From Lachnospiraceae bacterium JLR.KK008 (GTDB taxonomy: Bacteria; Bacillota; Clostridia; Lachnospirales; Lachnospiraceae), in NCBI GenBank assembly GCA_037015955.1, contig CP143548.1:3124749-3188748 (forward strand): DNA of 64,000 bases. Reading direction: 5' to 3'. Numbering within the stretch: position 1 is the stretch's first letter; each line of letters opens with the position of its first letter. Below the pieces are notes generated by a model that did not search any database, had not been told where the DNA came from, and saw nothing but the letters and a program-made list of their open reading frames with translations. The position numbers and the translations under genes were made by a program. This document shows positions 48,016-56,166 of the stretch, one piece after another.

Positions 48016-48636
48016 ATGAAGATTTATAAAGTGACAGACCCGGAATTCCGGAAATACGGGCAGCTTCTTGAGGGTTATGATTTCACGGAAATTATCGGAA
48101 AAATGCAGGAAATGCCGCTTCCAGCAGATGATGTTGTCTATGAACCTTCCGTAAAAGAACTGGAAGAGCTTGCAATCTTTGCAGAGTTAAAGAGCCGGGG
48201 ATTTGGAGAAAGTCCGATTCAGATTGGATATTGCAATGGCAACAACCATAAGCTGAATGCGCTTGAGTATCACAGAGGTTCTGAGATCAATATTGGCGCT
48301 ACCGATATGATCGTATTGTTAGGAAAACAAGAAGAATTAAATGAAGATTATACATATGACACTTCTTTAGTAAAAGCATTTTTGATTCCCAAGGGCGTAG
48401 GTGTGGAATTTTTTGCGACTACACTTCATTATGCTCCCTGCAATGCGCAGGAAGGAGGATTCCGCGGCGTTGTCGTACTTCCGAAAGGTACGAATTATCC
48501 CTTATCTGATGAACACAAGGGAGGAAAAGAAGATGCGCTGCTGGCTGCAACAAACAAATGGCTGATCGGACATAAGGAAGGAGGCCTTCCTGAAGGCAGC
48601 TTCCTCGGTTTGATCGGTGAAAATATTACTGTATAG
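48016..48636 (+). CDS. DUF4867 family protein, sugar-operon associated
   Basis: A 206-aa soluble protein. I start at ATG 48016 (MKIYKVTDPEF), since AAAGGAG lies 6 nt upstream; a GTG at 47998 overlaps that site. The central EYHRGSEINIG and a later HYAPC suggest a cupin-like fold with metal-binding His and Glu residues. The family is known to me as DUF4867, found with sugar kinases and isomerases. An isomerase or mutarotase role is only inference from context. Confidence 0.82.
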   Translation: MKIYKVTDPEFRKYGQLLEGYDFTEIIGKMQEMPLPADDVVYEPSVKELEELAIFAELKSRGFGESPIQIGYCNGNNHKLNALEYHRGSEINIGATDMIVLLGKQEELNEDYTYDTSLVKAFLIPKGVGVEFFATTLHYAPCNAQEGGFRGVVVLPKGTNYPLSDEHKGGKEDALLAATNKWLIGHKEGGLPEGSFLGLIGENITV

Positions 48637-48686
48637 CATTTAATAAATAATTAAAACTAAATTATATAACAAGGAGGAAAAACGAA

Positions 48687-50171
48687 ATGAACAACATTCC
48701 CAAAATCAAATTAGGTCTCGTGGCTGTCAGTCGTGACTGCTTCCCGGAAAGTCTTTCTGTAAACAGAAGAAAAGCGCTTGTCGAGGCTTACCAGGCAAAA
48801 TATGGTGCGGAGGATATTTATGAATGTCCAGTTTGCATCGTGGAGAGTGAGATCCACATGGTACAGGCGCTGGAAGACATTAAAAAGGCAGGCTGCAACG
48901 CATTGTGCGTATATCTTGGAAACTTTGGTCCTGAAATTTCCGAGACATTACTGGCAAAACACTTTGATGGACCGAAAATGTTTATCGCAGCAGCAGAGGA
49001 GAGCCAGAATGATCTTTCCGACGGCCGTGGCGACGCATATTGCGGTATGTTAAATGCAAGCTATAATTTAAGACTCCGCAACATTCAGGCATACATTCCG
49101 GAATATCCGGTGGGAACTGCAGAAGAATGTGCAGATATGATGAACGAATTTCTTCCGGTAGCGCGTGCGCTTGTCGGACTGTCCGAACTGAAGATTATCA
49201 GCTTTGGTCCGAGGCCGCTCAACTTCCTGGCATGTAATGCGCCGATCAAGCAACTCTATAATCTCGGTGTGGAGATTGAAGAAAATTCTGAGCTTGATCT
49301 TTTCGAAGCCTTCAACAAACATGCAGATGATCCCCGTATTGCCGCTAAAGTAGAAGAAATGGCAGCTGAACTTGGCACAGGCAATAAGAAACCGGAAGTG
49401 CTTCCGAAACTTGCACAGTATGAACTGACTCTGCTTGACTGGATCGAAGAGCACAGAGGTTACAGAAAATATGTTGCGATCGCCGGAAAATGCTGGCCGG
49501 CATTCCAGACACAGTTCGGTTTCGTTCCCTGTTATGTAAACAGTCGTCTGACAGGCATGGGGATTCCGGTATCCTGTGAAGTGGATATTTACGGCTGCCT
49601 GAGCGAGTTCATCGGCGCATGTATCAGCGAAGATGCCGTGACACTGCTTGACATTAACAATTCCGTACCGGCTGATATGTACGAGGAAGCGATCAAAGGC
49701 AAATATGATTATACACATAAAGATACCTTCATGGGCTTCCACTGCGGTAATACCTGCTCCTCCAAGTTGTCCTTCCATGAGATGAAATATCAGAAGATCA
49801 TGGCAAGAAGTCTTCCGATCGAAGTGACAAACGGTACGCTGGAAGGAGATATTATTCCTGGCAACATCACTTTCTTCCGGTTACAGTCTACGGCGGATGC
49901 ACAGCTTCGCGCTTATGTGGCAGAAGGGGAAGTGCTTCCGGTAGCGACGAAGTCCTTCGGTGCAATCGGTGTATTTGCAATCAAAGAAATGGGAAGATTC
50001 TATCGTCACGTGCTGATCCAGAAAAATTATCCTCACCACGGAGCAGTTGCATTCGGACATTACGGTAAATCATTGTTTGAGGTATTCAAATACATAGGCG
50101 TTCCGATGGAGGATATTAATTATAACCAGCCGAAGAGCATTCCATATCCGACAGAGAATCCGTTTGCATAG
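48687..50171 (+). CDS. L-fucose/L-arabinose isomerase family protein
   Basis: A 494-aa protein of the FucI/AraA fold, predicted to interconvert an aldose and a ketose with a divalent metal. Family features include LGLVAVSRDCFPESL, the FGPRPLNF segment, GKCWPAFQTQFG, and CEVDIYGCLSEF with acidic residues that can bind metal. The length is close to that of AraA (about 500 aa) and shorter than FucI (about 590 aa). Together with xylulokinase it would feed the pentose phosphate pathway. D-arabinose, L-fucose, D-xylose or L-arabinose are possible substrates. The ribosome binding site is AAGGAGG. Confidence 0.87.
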   Translation: MNNIPKIKLGLVAVSRDCFPESLSVNRRKALVEAYQAKYGAEDIYECPVCIVESEIHMVQALEDIKKAGCNALCVYLGNFGPEISETLLAKHFDGPKMFIAAAEESQNDLSDGRGDAYCGMLNASYNLRLRNIQAYIPEYPVGTAEECADMMNEFLPVARALVGLSELKIISFGPRPLNFLACNAPIKQLYNLGVEIEENSELDLFEAFNKHADDPRIAAKVEEMAAELGTGNKKPEVLPKLAQYELTLLDWIEEHRGYRKYVAIAGKCWPAFQTQFGFVPCYVNSRLTGMGIPVSCEVDIYGCLSEFIGACISEDAVTLLDINNSVPADMYEEAIKGKYDYTHKDTFMGFHCGNTCSSKLSFHEMKYQKIMARSLPIEVTNGTLEGDIIPGNITFFRLQSTADAQLRAYVAEGEVLPVATKSFGAIGVFAIKEMGRFYRHVLIQKNYPHHGAVAFGHYGKSLFEVFKYIGVPMEDINYNQPKSIPYPTENPFA

Positions 50172-50196
50172 TAAAAATTAAAATAAGATTTGATAA

Positions 50197-50236
50197 TAAC
50201 ACGGCATAGCTGCATGGCTATGTCGTGTTAGTTTTT
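50197..50236 (+). terminator. Terminator of the sugar operon
   Basis: AACACGGCATAGC pairs with GCTATGTCGTGTT (one mismatch) around a TGCATG loop, followed by T5 at 50232-50236. Confidence 0.8.
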
Positions 50237-50414
50237 AATAATGCCGAAAGGAAAAACAGAGAAAATGAGTGCCCAATTCGCATTAAAGTTTAAATTAATA
50301 ATATATGCTTTTGTAAGATTAAAAAATAGTTATTTCTACAGATATTTTTATCCTCAGAATTATATTTAATACCATATGTTATATAAATAAGGGAATTGCG
50401 GTGAGAAATCTTTG

Positions 50415-50550
50415 TTAATCGTGGAAAATGCGGGGATTGCCAAAGCCAAAGTACGATAACATGACGCCGCCTTTGTCACCCTGTGCATATCCATGAGAAA
50501 CAGCATTCAAACACTTTATAAGGGACAGAAAGAGAGATGTATTTGATTAA
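50415..50550 (-). pseudogene. Possible C-terminal coding remnant
   Basis: The minus strand reads about 35 codons, ending in HGYAQGDKGGVML followed by SYFGFGNPRIFHD and TAA at 50415-50417. Composition and Gly-rich pattern look protein-like and differ from the AT-rich surroundings. An in-frame stop lies just upstream, so only a tail survives. I do not recognise the family. Confidence 0.35.
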
Positions 50551-50735
50551 ATTTAGATTTGATTTTATAGGTGTTGGAGTGGGTACTTTTAATCAGGAAC
50601 TTCAATATTTTTTCAGGTAGAAAATTAAATAAAAATTTCAAGCAGTTTTTTCTTATATAATTTAAATACAAATGTTATTTATTATAGGTTGTTTGCTTCT
50701 GACATCTTATACATATATCAGAAATCTCATGCGAT

Positions 50736-50825
50736 ATGAGTCATTTTCCATATATAGATACCAATGATGATGAAAAGATCAGGGCCATCAAATATCTTCA
50801 ATACCGATGTCTGTATCTACTATAA
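50736..50825 (+). CDS. Small open frame, 29 aa, uncertain
   Basis: ATG 50736 to TAA 50825 reads MSHFPYIDTNDDEKIRAIKY and a short hydrophobic end. No clear ribosome binding site is present. It may be a fragment of a former gene. Not recognised. Confidence 0.2.
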   Translation: MSHFPYIDTNDDEKIRAIKYLQYRCLYLL

Positions 50826-50890
50826 TAAGAAGAAAAATACAATCAGTCATGATACCCTCAGTGGACAAGAGGACATACGCTCTGAACCAT

Positions 50891-50976
50891 GATATTTCGG
50901 TAATTTTCTGCGTTATCCTCAATCATCGTACGTCCAGTACGCTTCAATCGTCCGCCTTGTAAATTACCGAAATATC
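50891..50976. repeat. Nested palindromic element
   Basis: A perfect 16-bp inverted repeat, GATATTTCGGTAATTT (50891-50906) and AAATTACCGAAATATC (50961-50976), encloses 54 nt. Inside is a second hairpin, CGTAC-GTCCA-GTACG (50927-50941). It could be a dispersed palindromic repeat, a non-coding RNA or a small non-autonomous element. Confidence 0.7.
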
Positions 50977-51132
50977 TATAGATCTGGCAGGTGAATCACA
51001 TTTTACTATTATATGTAAGGTCCGGGCTGTTTTCAAATGATTTGTTCCATATATTATTTTATATCATATGTAAGCAGAAACACATGAAAATAGAATACTG
51101 ATCAAAAAATTAAAAATTTTTTAAATTGCCTA

Positions 51133-51159
51133 TAAAGTATTTTATCTTTGCACCGATAT
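51133..51159 (+). promoter_or_regulatory. Sigma-28/sigma-D flagellin promoter
   Basis: TAAA (51133-51136), 16 nt, CCGATAT (51153-51159), an exact match to the Bacillus sigma-D consensus. It predicts transcription start near 51166 and a leader of about 180 nt. An A/T-run palindrome just upstream could act as UP element. Confidence 0.85.
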
Positions 51160-51165
51160 AAAAGG

Positions 51166-51346
51166 TGTAAAGCATAAAACACAACACAATGATACAGAAA
51201 GTTGTGTTACATGCAGAGTATGATGTAATAGCTGGGGCTTTCTAGAGGCCCCGGATATTATAAATCATCACAGTAACAACATAGGCAAAGGGAATTGTCT
51301 ATGAGTTTATAATCGGCAAAGGCCGAAAAACAAGGAGGTAAATTTT
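51166..51346 (+). promoter_or_regulatory. Structured leader of flagellin 1
   Basis: Three hairpins are predicted: AACACAAC/GTTGTGTT (51178-51208), CTGGGGC/GCCCCGG (51232-51254), and TCGGC/GCCGA with loop AAAG (51313-51326). The last is followed by ACAAGGAGGT, the ribosome binding site, which resembles a CsrA-binding GGA motif. Control by CsrA/FliW as in Bacillus hag is an inference. Confidence 0.5.
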
Positions 51347-52831
51347 ATGAGTATGGTAGTACAACACAACCTGACAGCAATGAACTCTAACAGAATGTTA
51401 GGTATCACGACAGGAGCACAGGCTAAGTCAACAGAGAAGTTATCTTCCGGTTATAAGATCAATCGTGCAGCAGATGATGCAGCAGGTCTTGCAATTTCTG
51501 AGAAAATGAGAAAGCAGATCAGAGGTCTTACACAGGCTTCCGCAAACGCACAGGATGGTATCTCCGCAGTGCAGACAGCAGAAGGTGCTTTGACAGAAGT
51601 ACACGATATGCTTCAGAGAATGAATGAGCTGGCAGTTAAGGCTTCCAACGGTACACAGTCTATTTCCGACCGTGATGCTATCCAGGCAGAGATCGATCAG
51701 CTCGTAACTGAAATCGACCGTGTTGCTGAGACAACCAAATTCAACGAGACATACCTGTTAAAGGGTGACAAGAATGTGACAAAAGCATATTCTTACAGCT
51801 ACAATTCGGTAGCAGCTTCTACAGCAGCAGTTGTTAAGACAAACGGTACTGCTGGTGCGTTGACAACAGGTAATGCTGGTCTGACAGCAACAATCAGCTT
51901 CCATGCAGGAACATCCGCTGGAGCTCAGAACGACATTGCTAACTCTCTTGTTAAACAGGGTCTGAATATTACAGCAGAACTGACAACAGACAAGAATGAT
52001 CCGGCTGCAGCTCAGGAAGTTCGTTACAGCATTTCCCTGAACGGTGCAGTAGCTGATAAATATACAATCACAGCTACATCTTCTTCACCGACGAAGTTTA
52101 ACGTCAGAGATACAGAAGGTAACATCATTGCTACGATTACAGCAAGTGGTATTGCAGCAGGCGGCGCAGCTGACGGTGTATACAGCGCAAACGTAACGGC
52201 TGGCAGAGTTGATAAAGCAGCAGCTACAGTTGGTGAGAGCGAGAAGTTCTATGATGCAGATGGTAACGGCATCGCTGCTAACGCTTTGAATAACTACTTC
52301 ACAGCAGCATCCGGAACATGGGCAGCTAACTCCAGTGCAGGTGCAGTATATGATGCAGCTGGTAACAAGATTGCACTGACAGCAATGGCTGGAAAAGTTA
52401 CAGCAAATCAGGATGTTACAGGTCCTCTTCAGCTCAAACTTCATGTTGGTGCTGACGCAACGACTAACAACCAGATCGCACTGAACCTTCAGTCCATGAG
52501 CTCTAAGGGTCTTGGTATCGTAGGCCTCAGAGTAGATGGCTCCAATGATACGAATGCGCTGAGCGCAATCGAGACAATTAAGGAAGCTCTTCAGAAAGTT
52601 TCCGCACAGCGTTCCGACCTCGGTGCTGTACAGAACAGACTTGAGCACACCATCAACAACCTGGATAACGTTGTAGAGAATACAACATCTGCAGAGAGCC
52701 AGATCCGTGATACAGATATGGCAACTCAGATGGTTGAGTACTCCAAGAATCAGATTCTTGCACAGGCTGGCCAGTCCATGTTGGCACAGGCTAACCAGTC
52801 CAACCAGGGTGTATTGTCCTTACTTCAGTAA
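51347..52831 (+). CDS. fliC: Flagellin 1
   Basis: A 494-aa filament subunit. The conserved N-terminal D0/D1 part (about 1-145) contains MVVQHNLTAMNSNRMLG, LSSGYKINRAADDAAGLAIS and the LQRMNELAVKASNGT segment that corresponds to the TLR5-binding face. The central region (about 150-375) is variable, rich in Ala, Thr, Ser and Gly, offering many O-glycosylation sites. The C-terminal D1/D0 part ends ANQSNQGVLSLLQ. No signal peptide, as expected for type III export. It has a sigma-28 promoter, a structured leader and its own terminator. Downstream lie two glycosyltransferase genes. Confidence 0.96.
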   Translation: MSMVVQHNLTAMNSNRMLGITTGAQAKSTEKLSSGYKINRAADDAAGLAISEKMRKQIRGLTQASANAQDGISAVQTAEGALTEVHDMLQRMNELAVKASNGTQSISDRDAIQAEIDQLVTEIDRVAETTKFNETYLLKGDKNVTKAYSYSYNSVAASTAAVVKTNGTAGALTTGNAGLTATISFHAGTSAGAQNDIANSLVKQGLNITAELTTDKNDPAAAQEVRYSISLNGAVADKYTITATSSSPTKFNVRDTEGNIIATITASGIAAGGAADGVYSANVTAGRVDKAAATVGESEKFYDADGNGIAANALNNYFTAASGTWAANSSAGAVYDAAGNKIALTAMAGKVTANQDVTGPLQLKLHVGADATTNNQIALNLQSMSSKGLGIVGLRVDGSNDTNALSAIETIKEALQKVSAQRSDLGAVQNRLEHTINNLDNVVENTTSAESQIRDTDMATQMVEYSKNQILAQAGQSMLAQANQSNQGVLSLLQ

Positions 52832-52890
52832 TCCATTAGGATTTATGTACAACAACAGAAAGAGCAACCGCATAAATCGGTTTACTCAGG

Positions 52891-52922
52891 AAAGAGCGGC
52901 GTCAAAACCGCTCTTTCTTTTT
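52891..52922 (+). terminator. Terminator of flagellin 1
   Basis: AAAGAGCGG (52891-52899) pairs with CCGCTCTTT (52908-52916), followed by CTTTTT. Confidence 0.85.
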
Positions 52923-52976
52923 CGCTTATCTGATATTTGTTTTATAATATAACAATTTGTTTCATGGAGGGAACTT

Positions 52977-55172
52977 ATGAAAAAGAAAAAACCGTTGCTT
53001 ACCATTTCCCTGTTGTCTTCCGGCAGAGAAAAAACTATTAAAAAGTGTCTTGATTCGCTGGTACCGCTGATGGAAAAAGTTGACAGTGAGCTGATCATTG
53101 TCGACACCGGTTGTAATGAAGAAGTCAAAAAGCTGATGTCAGAATATACGGATAAATTTGTACCATTTACTTGGTGTGACGACTTTTCCAAAGCACGGAA
53201 TGCGGGACTGAGGCAGGCTACCGGCGAATGGTTTCTCTATATCGACGATGATGAGTGGTTTCTTGATACAAAGGAGATCGAAGATTTTTTCTTAACCGGC
53301 GAATATAAAAAATATTTCTATGCCTGCTATAACCAGAGGAATTATATGCGTTATGACAGAAAACTGTATACGGACGCCTGGGTATCTCGAATGGTCCGTC
53401 TGGACAAAGGCGTTAAGTTTGTCAGTATGATCCATGAATATTTTTCTCCATTGTATGATCCCTGTAAATTGCTGCATTGTACAGTGGAACATTTTGGATA
53501 TATTTATGAATCAAAAGAAGAAGAGCGAAAACATATCCGGCGTAATATTGTACTTCTCCTGAAAATGATTGAAAAAGAAAAAAATACAATTCGCTGGTGG
53601 ACGCATCTGTTGCAGGAATATCGGGCAGCGGAAGAATTTCAGAAGATGGAGGAGCTTGCCAAAGACGGGCTAGAACACTTCAAAGATTTCGATGATCTTG
53701 AGATCAACAGAGAACGAGGTGCCTTATATTGTGGTATGGCAGAAGCACAAGTATTGTCTGCCTACTATGAGCGGGCTGAGCGGACGATTAAAAAGGCACT
53801 GAAAGATAAGAGAAATAATCAGATGTGCCAGATGCGGCTCTACAATCTGCTGGCGGAAGTATTCTTTAAACAGGAAAATTACGCTGAGGCAGAGAAAAGC
53901 TGTGAAAAATATGTCGAATTTTATAACTTATTTAAAGATGACGAAGATGCGAGGATGCAGCAGGAAGCGATCTTTGTCATGTATGCGTTTACTGCGATGG
54001 GCAAGGGCAGCGCATTCTGTTATTATATTTTGTGTGGTCTTTACAGAAATGATACGACAATACTCAAAAAGTATTTCTGGGAATTAGACTGGGACGGCAC
54101 ACTTATGCTTTACCGTGGGTTTGTCAATGAGGTGATAGATGCCATGTCACATCTGCCATATGAGGAAGAATTTGTCCGTATGGCTGAAACGATGACCGGT
54201 AGAGTAGGCTTCCGGGAGCCCTGGGATAAGCTGTTGGCGATGGAGCAGAAGAAGAATTCATCCGATGAGAAAGAAAGAGAACAATTTTACCGTGTTGCCC
54301 GGATCTTTTCGCAGGTGTCGACGTTCAATCATTATACATGGTACCTGAAAATCCTCTATGCCGATTATGCAGGTGAGCAGGTAGATTGGAATGAATATTA
54401 TGAAAACATGTTCCACTATGTCACAGACATTTTCCAGCTGGATGATATTGTCTTCACGATAGCAGAAAAAAATCATGTAAATTTAGGGCCTCAGTTTGAG
54501 AAGATTCCCTTTGATCAGTGGAAATTGGGTATCGATGCGTTCTTTACGAACAGTGATTACAAGAAAATATTAAATCGTGCTCAGTTTGTTACGAATACAC
54601 TGTCTGTTTATGAAGAAGAAATGATAAGTGAGAAACTGGCAGTGAGACGAGACTACTTCTATATGAAACTGGCCGAGGCGACGGTCATCTTTGGAACCGA
54701 CGGTAGATTTGATACTTTTCAGGAAAGTTTCCGCAGTTTTTCAGACAAATGTCTTGCCTTTTACCGTCAGTTTTACAAGGACAATGCGTTTGAAGGTGAA
54801 ATGGAGCTGCTTACACAGCCCTGTCGCGCGGCGGTACGTTTGAGAAATCTTTTGCAGGCTTATGAAAGAGGAGACAGGCAGGAGATTAGTGCCTGCCTGA
54901 AAGCGGCGGTAGGTGTTTTCCCATCTTTTGATCCGATTATCAAGATGTATACGAAGCTCTATGTCGAGATGGAGAAAGAAAAATTGGAGACGGAAACCGT
55001 GTCGCCGGAAATGCGGGCGTTGGGAGAACAGATTAAAGGAAAACTCCGGATATTGCTCGATCAAAACATGACGGCAGAGGCATATCAGGTATTGGAACAG
55101 TTGAAAACATTCATACCGGGCGATCAGGAATTAGTGTTATTAGAGGAAGAAATTCAGAAAAAGTTTTCCTGA
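52977..55172 (+). CDS. GT2 glycosyltransferase with TPR domain, probable flagellin glycosyltransferase
   Basis: A 731-aa cytoplasmic protein. The N-terminal GT-A domain (about 1-230) starts LTISLLSSGREKTIKKCLDS, with ELIIVDTGC, KARNAGLRQATGEW and the DXD-like IDDDEW (about residues 89-94). The rest is helical TPR-like repeats (about 235-720, for example LLAEVFFKQENYAEAEKSCEKY). This architecture occurs in flagellin- and adhesin-modifying transferases of Clostridia. It lies 55 nt after the flagellin 1 terminator, with GGAGGG as ribosome binding site. The likely acceptor is Ser/Thr of the two neighbouring flagellins; that is contextual inference. Confidence 0.88.
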   Translation: MKKKKPLLTISLLSSGREKTIKKCLDSLVPLMEKVDSELIIVDTGCNEEVKKLMSEYTDKFVPFTWCDDFSKARNAGLRQATGEWFLYIDDDEWFLDTKEIEDFFLTGEYKKYFYACYNQRNYMRYDRKLYTDAWVSRMVRLDKGVKFVSMIHEYFSPLYDPCKLLHCTVEHFGYIYESKEEERKHIRRNIVLLLKMIEKEKNTIRWWTHLLQEYRAAEEFQKMEELAKDGLEHFKDFDDLEINRERGALYCGMAEAQVLSAYYERAERTIKKALKDKRNNQMCQMRLYNLLAEVFFKQENYAEAEKSCEKYVEFYNLFKDDEDARMQQEAIFVMYAFTAMGKGSAFCYYILCGLYRNDTTILKKYFWELDWDGTLMLYRGFVNEVIDAMSHLPYEEEFVRMAETMTGRVGFREPWDKLLAMEQKKNSSDEKEREQFYRVARIFSQVSTFNHYTWYLKILYADYAGEQVDWNEYYENMFHYVTDIFQLDDIVFTIAEKNHVNLGPQFEKIPFDQWKLGIDAFFTNSDYKKILNRAQFVTNTLSVYEEEMISEKLAVRRDYFYMKLAEATVIFGTDGRFDTFQESFRSFSDKCLAFYRQFYKDNAFEGEMELLTQPCRAAVRLRNLLQAYERGDRQEISACLKAAVGVFPSFDPIIKMYTKLYVEMEKEKLETETVSPEMRALGEQIKGKLRILLDQNMTAEAYQVLEQLKTFIPGDQELVLLEEEIQKKFS

Positions 55173-55195
55173 TGGCAGAGAGAAGAGGAAATTAA

Positions 55196-56083
55196 ATGAA
55201 AGTTCAATTTTTGAACGGTGGCCTTGCCAATCAGACGTTTCAATATATTTTTGCCAGACACTATGAGTTATCTCACTCTGGTGAGGTCATGTATCTGGAT
55301 GATAGTTATTTTGCATTGAACACAGTTCACAATGGATATGAACTTGGGAAAGTATTTGGTCTCAAACCGCACATGCTCAGTGAATGCTTTGATGACGAAG
55401 TATGGAATTATATTCTTGAACAAAAGAATGCTGGTAAGAGCATTCCACAAATCTTATGTGAAAATGGTATAGAAATGTATCTGATTTCCGAGGTGGAAGA
55501 TACCTACAAAAAGTTTAATCCATTTGATGGAAAAGTGATATACGCAGATTGTAATCAATATGATCCTGTCCTCTTTGGAGCGCCGGGAGATGTCTATTAT
55601 CATGGATATTGGATTAATAAAAACTGGTTTCTGAAATATAAGGACATATTTTTAAAGGAATTGAGCTTTCCTGAAATTACAGAGAAACATAATTGGAATT
55701 ATGCCGGGCAGATCATGAATACAAATTCTCTGTCTATTCATATTCGACGGGGAGATTATGTGACACTCGGGTGGTCGCTTGACGCGGAATTTTATCGGGG
55801 ATCTGTGAATACCTTTATTGCTTCCTGTACTGCCAACTGGCACCTGTTCGTATTTTCCGACGATATAGACTGGTGTCGTCAGAATGCGGAAGCCATGGGG
55901 TTTCCATACTTTTCGGATGTGACTTATATAGAAGGAAACAATAACGGAAATAATTACAGGGATCTTCAGCTGATGAGCATGTGTAAGGCGATGATCATGT
56001 CAAACAGTGCTTTCTGCTTTTTAGCGGCGTTGCTTAATCCGAAAAAGCAATACCTCCTGAACATGACGACAAGAGATATATAG
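55196..56083 (+). CDS. GT11 family fucosyltransferase-like enzyme
   Basis: A 295-aa protein of the alpha-1,2-fucosyltransferase (GT11) type. The motifs are GGLANQTFQY (8-17, the usual GGLGNQ), HIRRGDYV (182-189) for GDP-sugar binding, and FVFSDDIDWC near the C-terminus. It follows the GT2-TPR gene by 23 nt, so both are probably co-transcribed. It may extend the glycan on flagellin with fucose or another GDP-linked deoxyhexose. No GDP-fucose synthesis gene is in the window. Confidence 0.87.
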   Translation: MKVQFLNGGLANQTFQYIFARHYELSHSGEVMYLDDSYFALNTVHNGYELGKVFGLKPHMLSECFDDEVWNYILEQKNAGKSIPQILCENGIEMYLISEVEDTYKKFNPFDGKVIYADCNQYDPVLFGAPGDVYYHGYWINKNWFLKYKDIFLKELSFPEITEKHNWNYAGQIMNTNSLSIHIRRGDYVTLGWSLDAEFYRGSVNTFIASCTANWHLFVFSDDIDWCRQNAEAMGFPYFSDVTYIEGNNNGNNYRDLQLMSMCKAMIMSNSAFCFLAALLNPKKQYLLNMTTRDI

Positions 56084-56108
56084 ACATCAGAAATATAGTT
56101 TTACGATA

Positions 56109-56135
56109 CAAAAGAGCGGCCATGCAGCCGCTCTT
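56109..56135. terminator. Terminator between fucosyltransferase and flagellin 2
   Basis: AAGAGCGGC (56112-56120) pairs with GCCGCTCTT (56127-56135) around CATGCA. On the minus strand it ends in TTTT, so it mainly serves flagellin 2. Confidence 0.75.
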
Positions 56136-56166
56136 ATGATTGTTGTAGTATTTAACTTCTGATCGT

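Larger units (their letters stand above)
50240..51132. other. Gene-poor AT-rich region between sugar operon and flagellin
   Basis: About 0.9 kb without a convincing complete gene. It holds a probable coding remnant (50415-50550, minus strand), a small open frame (50736-50825), and a nested inverted repeat (50891-50976). Base composition is lower in GC than the flanking genes except within these three elements. Confidence 0.6.

Noticed and set aside
50172..51130. Riboswitch upstream of the flagellin promoter
   Set aside because: I looked for a c-di-GMP-type fold but saw no conserved core; the visible pairing is limited to the nested palindrome.
48687..56083. Functional link between the fucose-isomerase-family gene and the fucosyltransferase
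   Set aside because: They lie in separate transcription units divided by a terminator and a 1.1-kb gap. The isomerase may not act on fucose, and GDP-fucose synthesis genes are absent.
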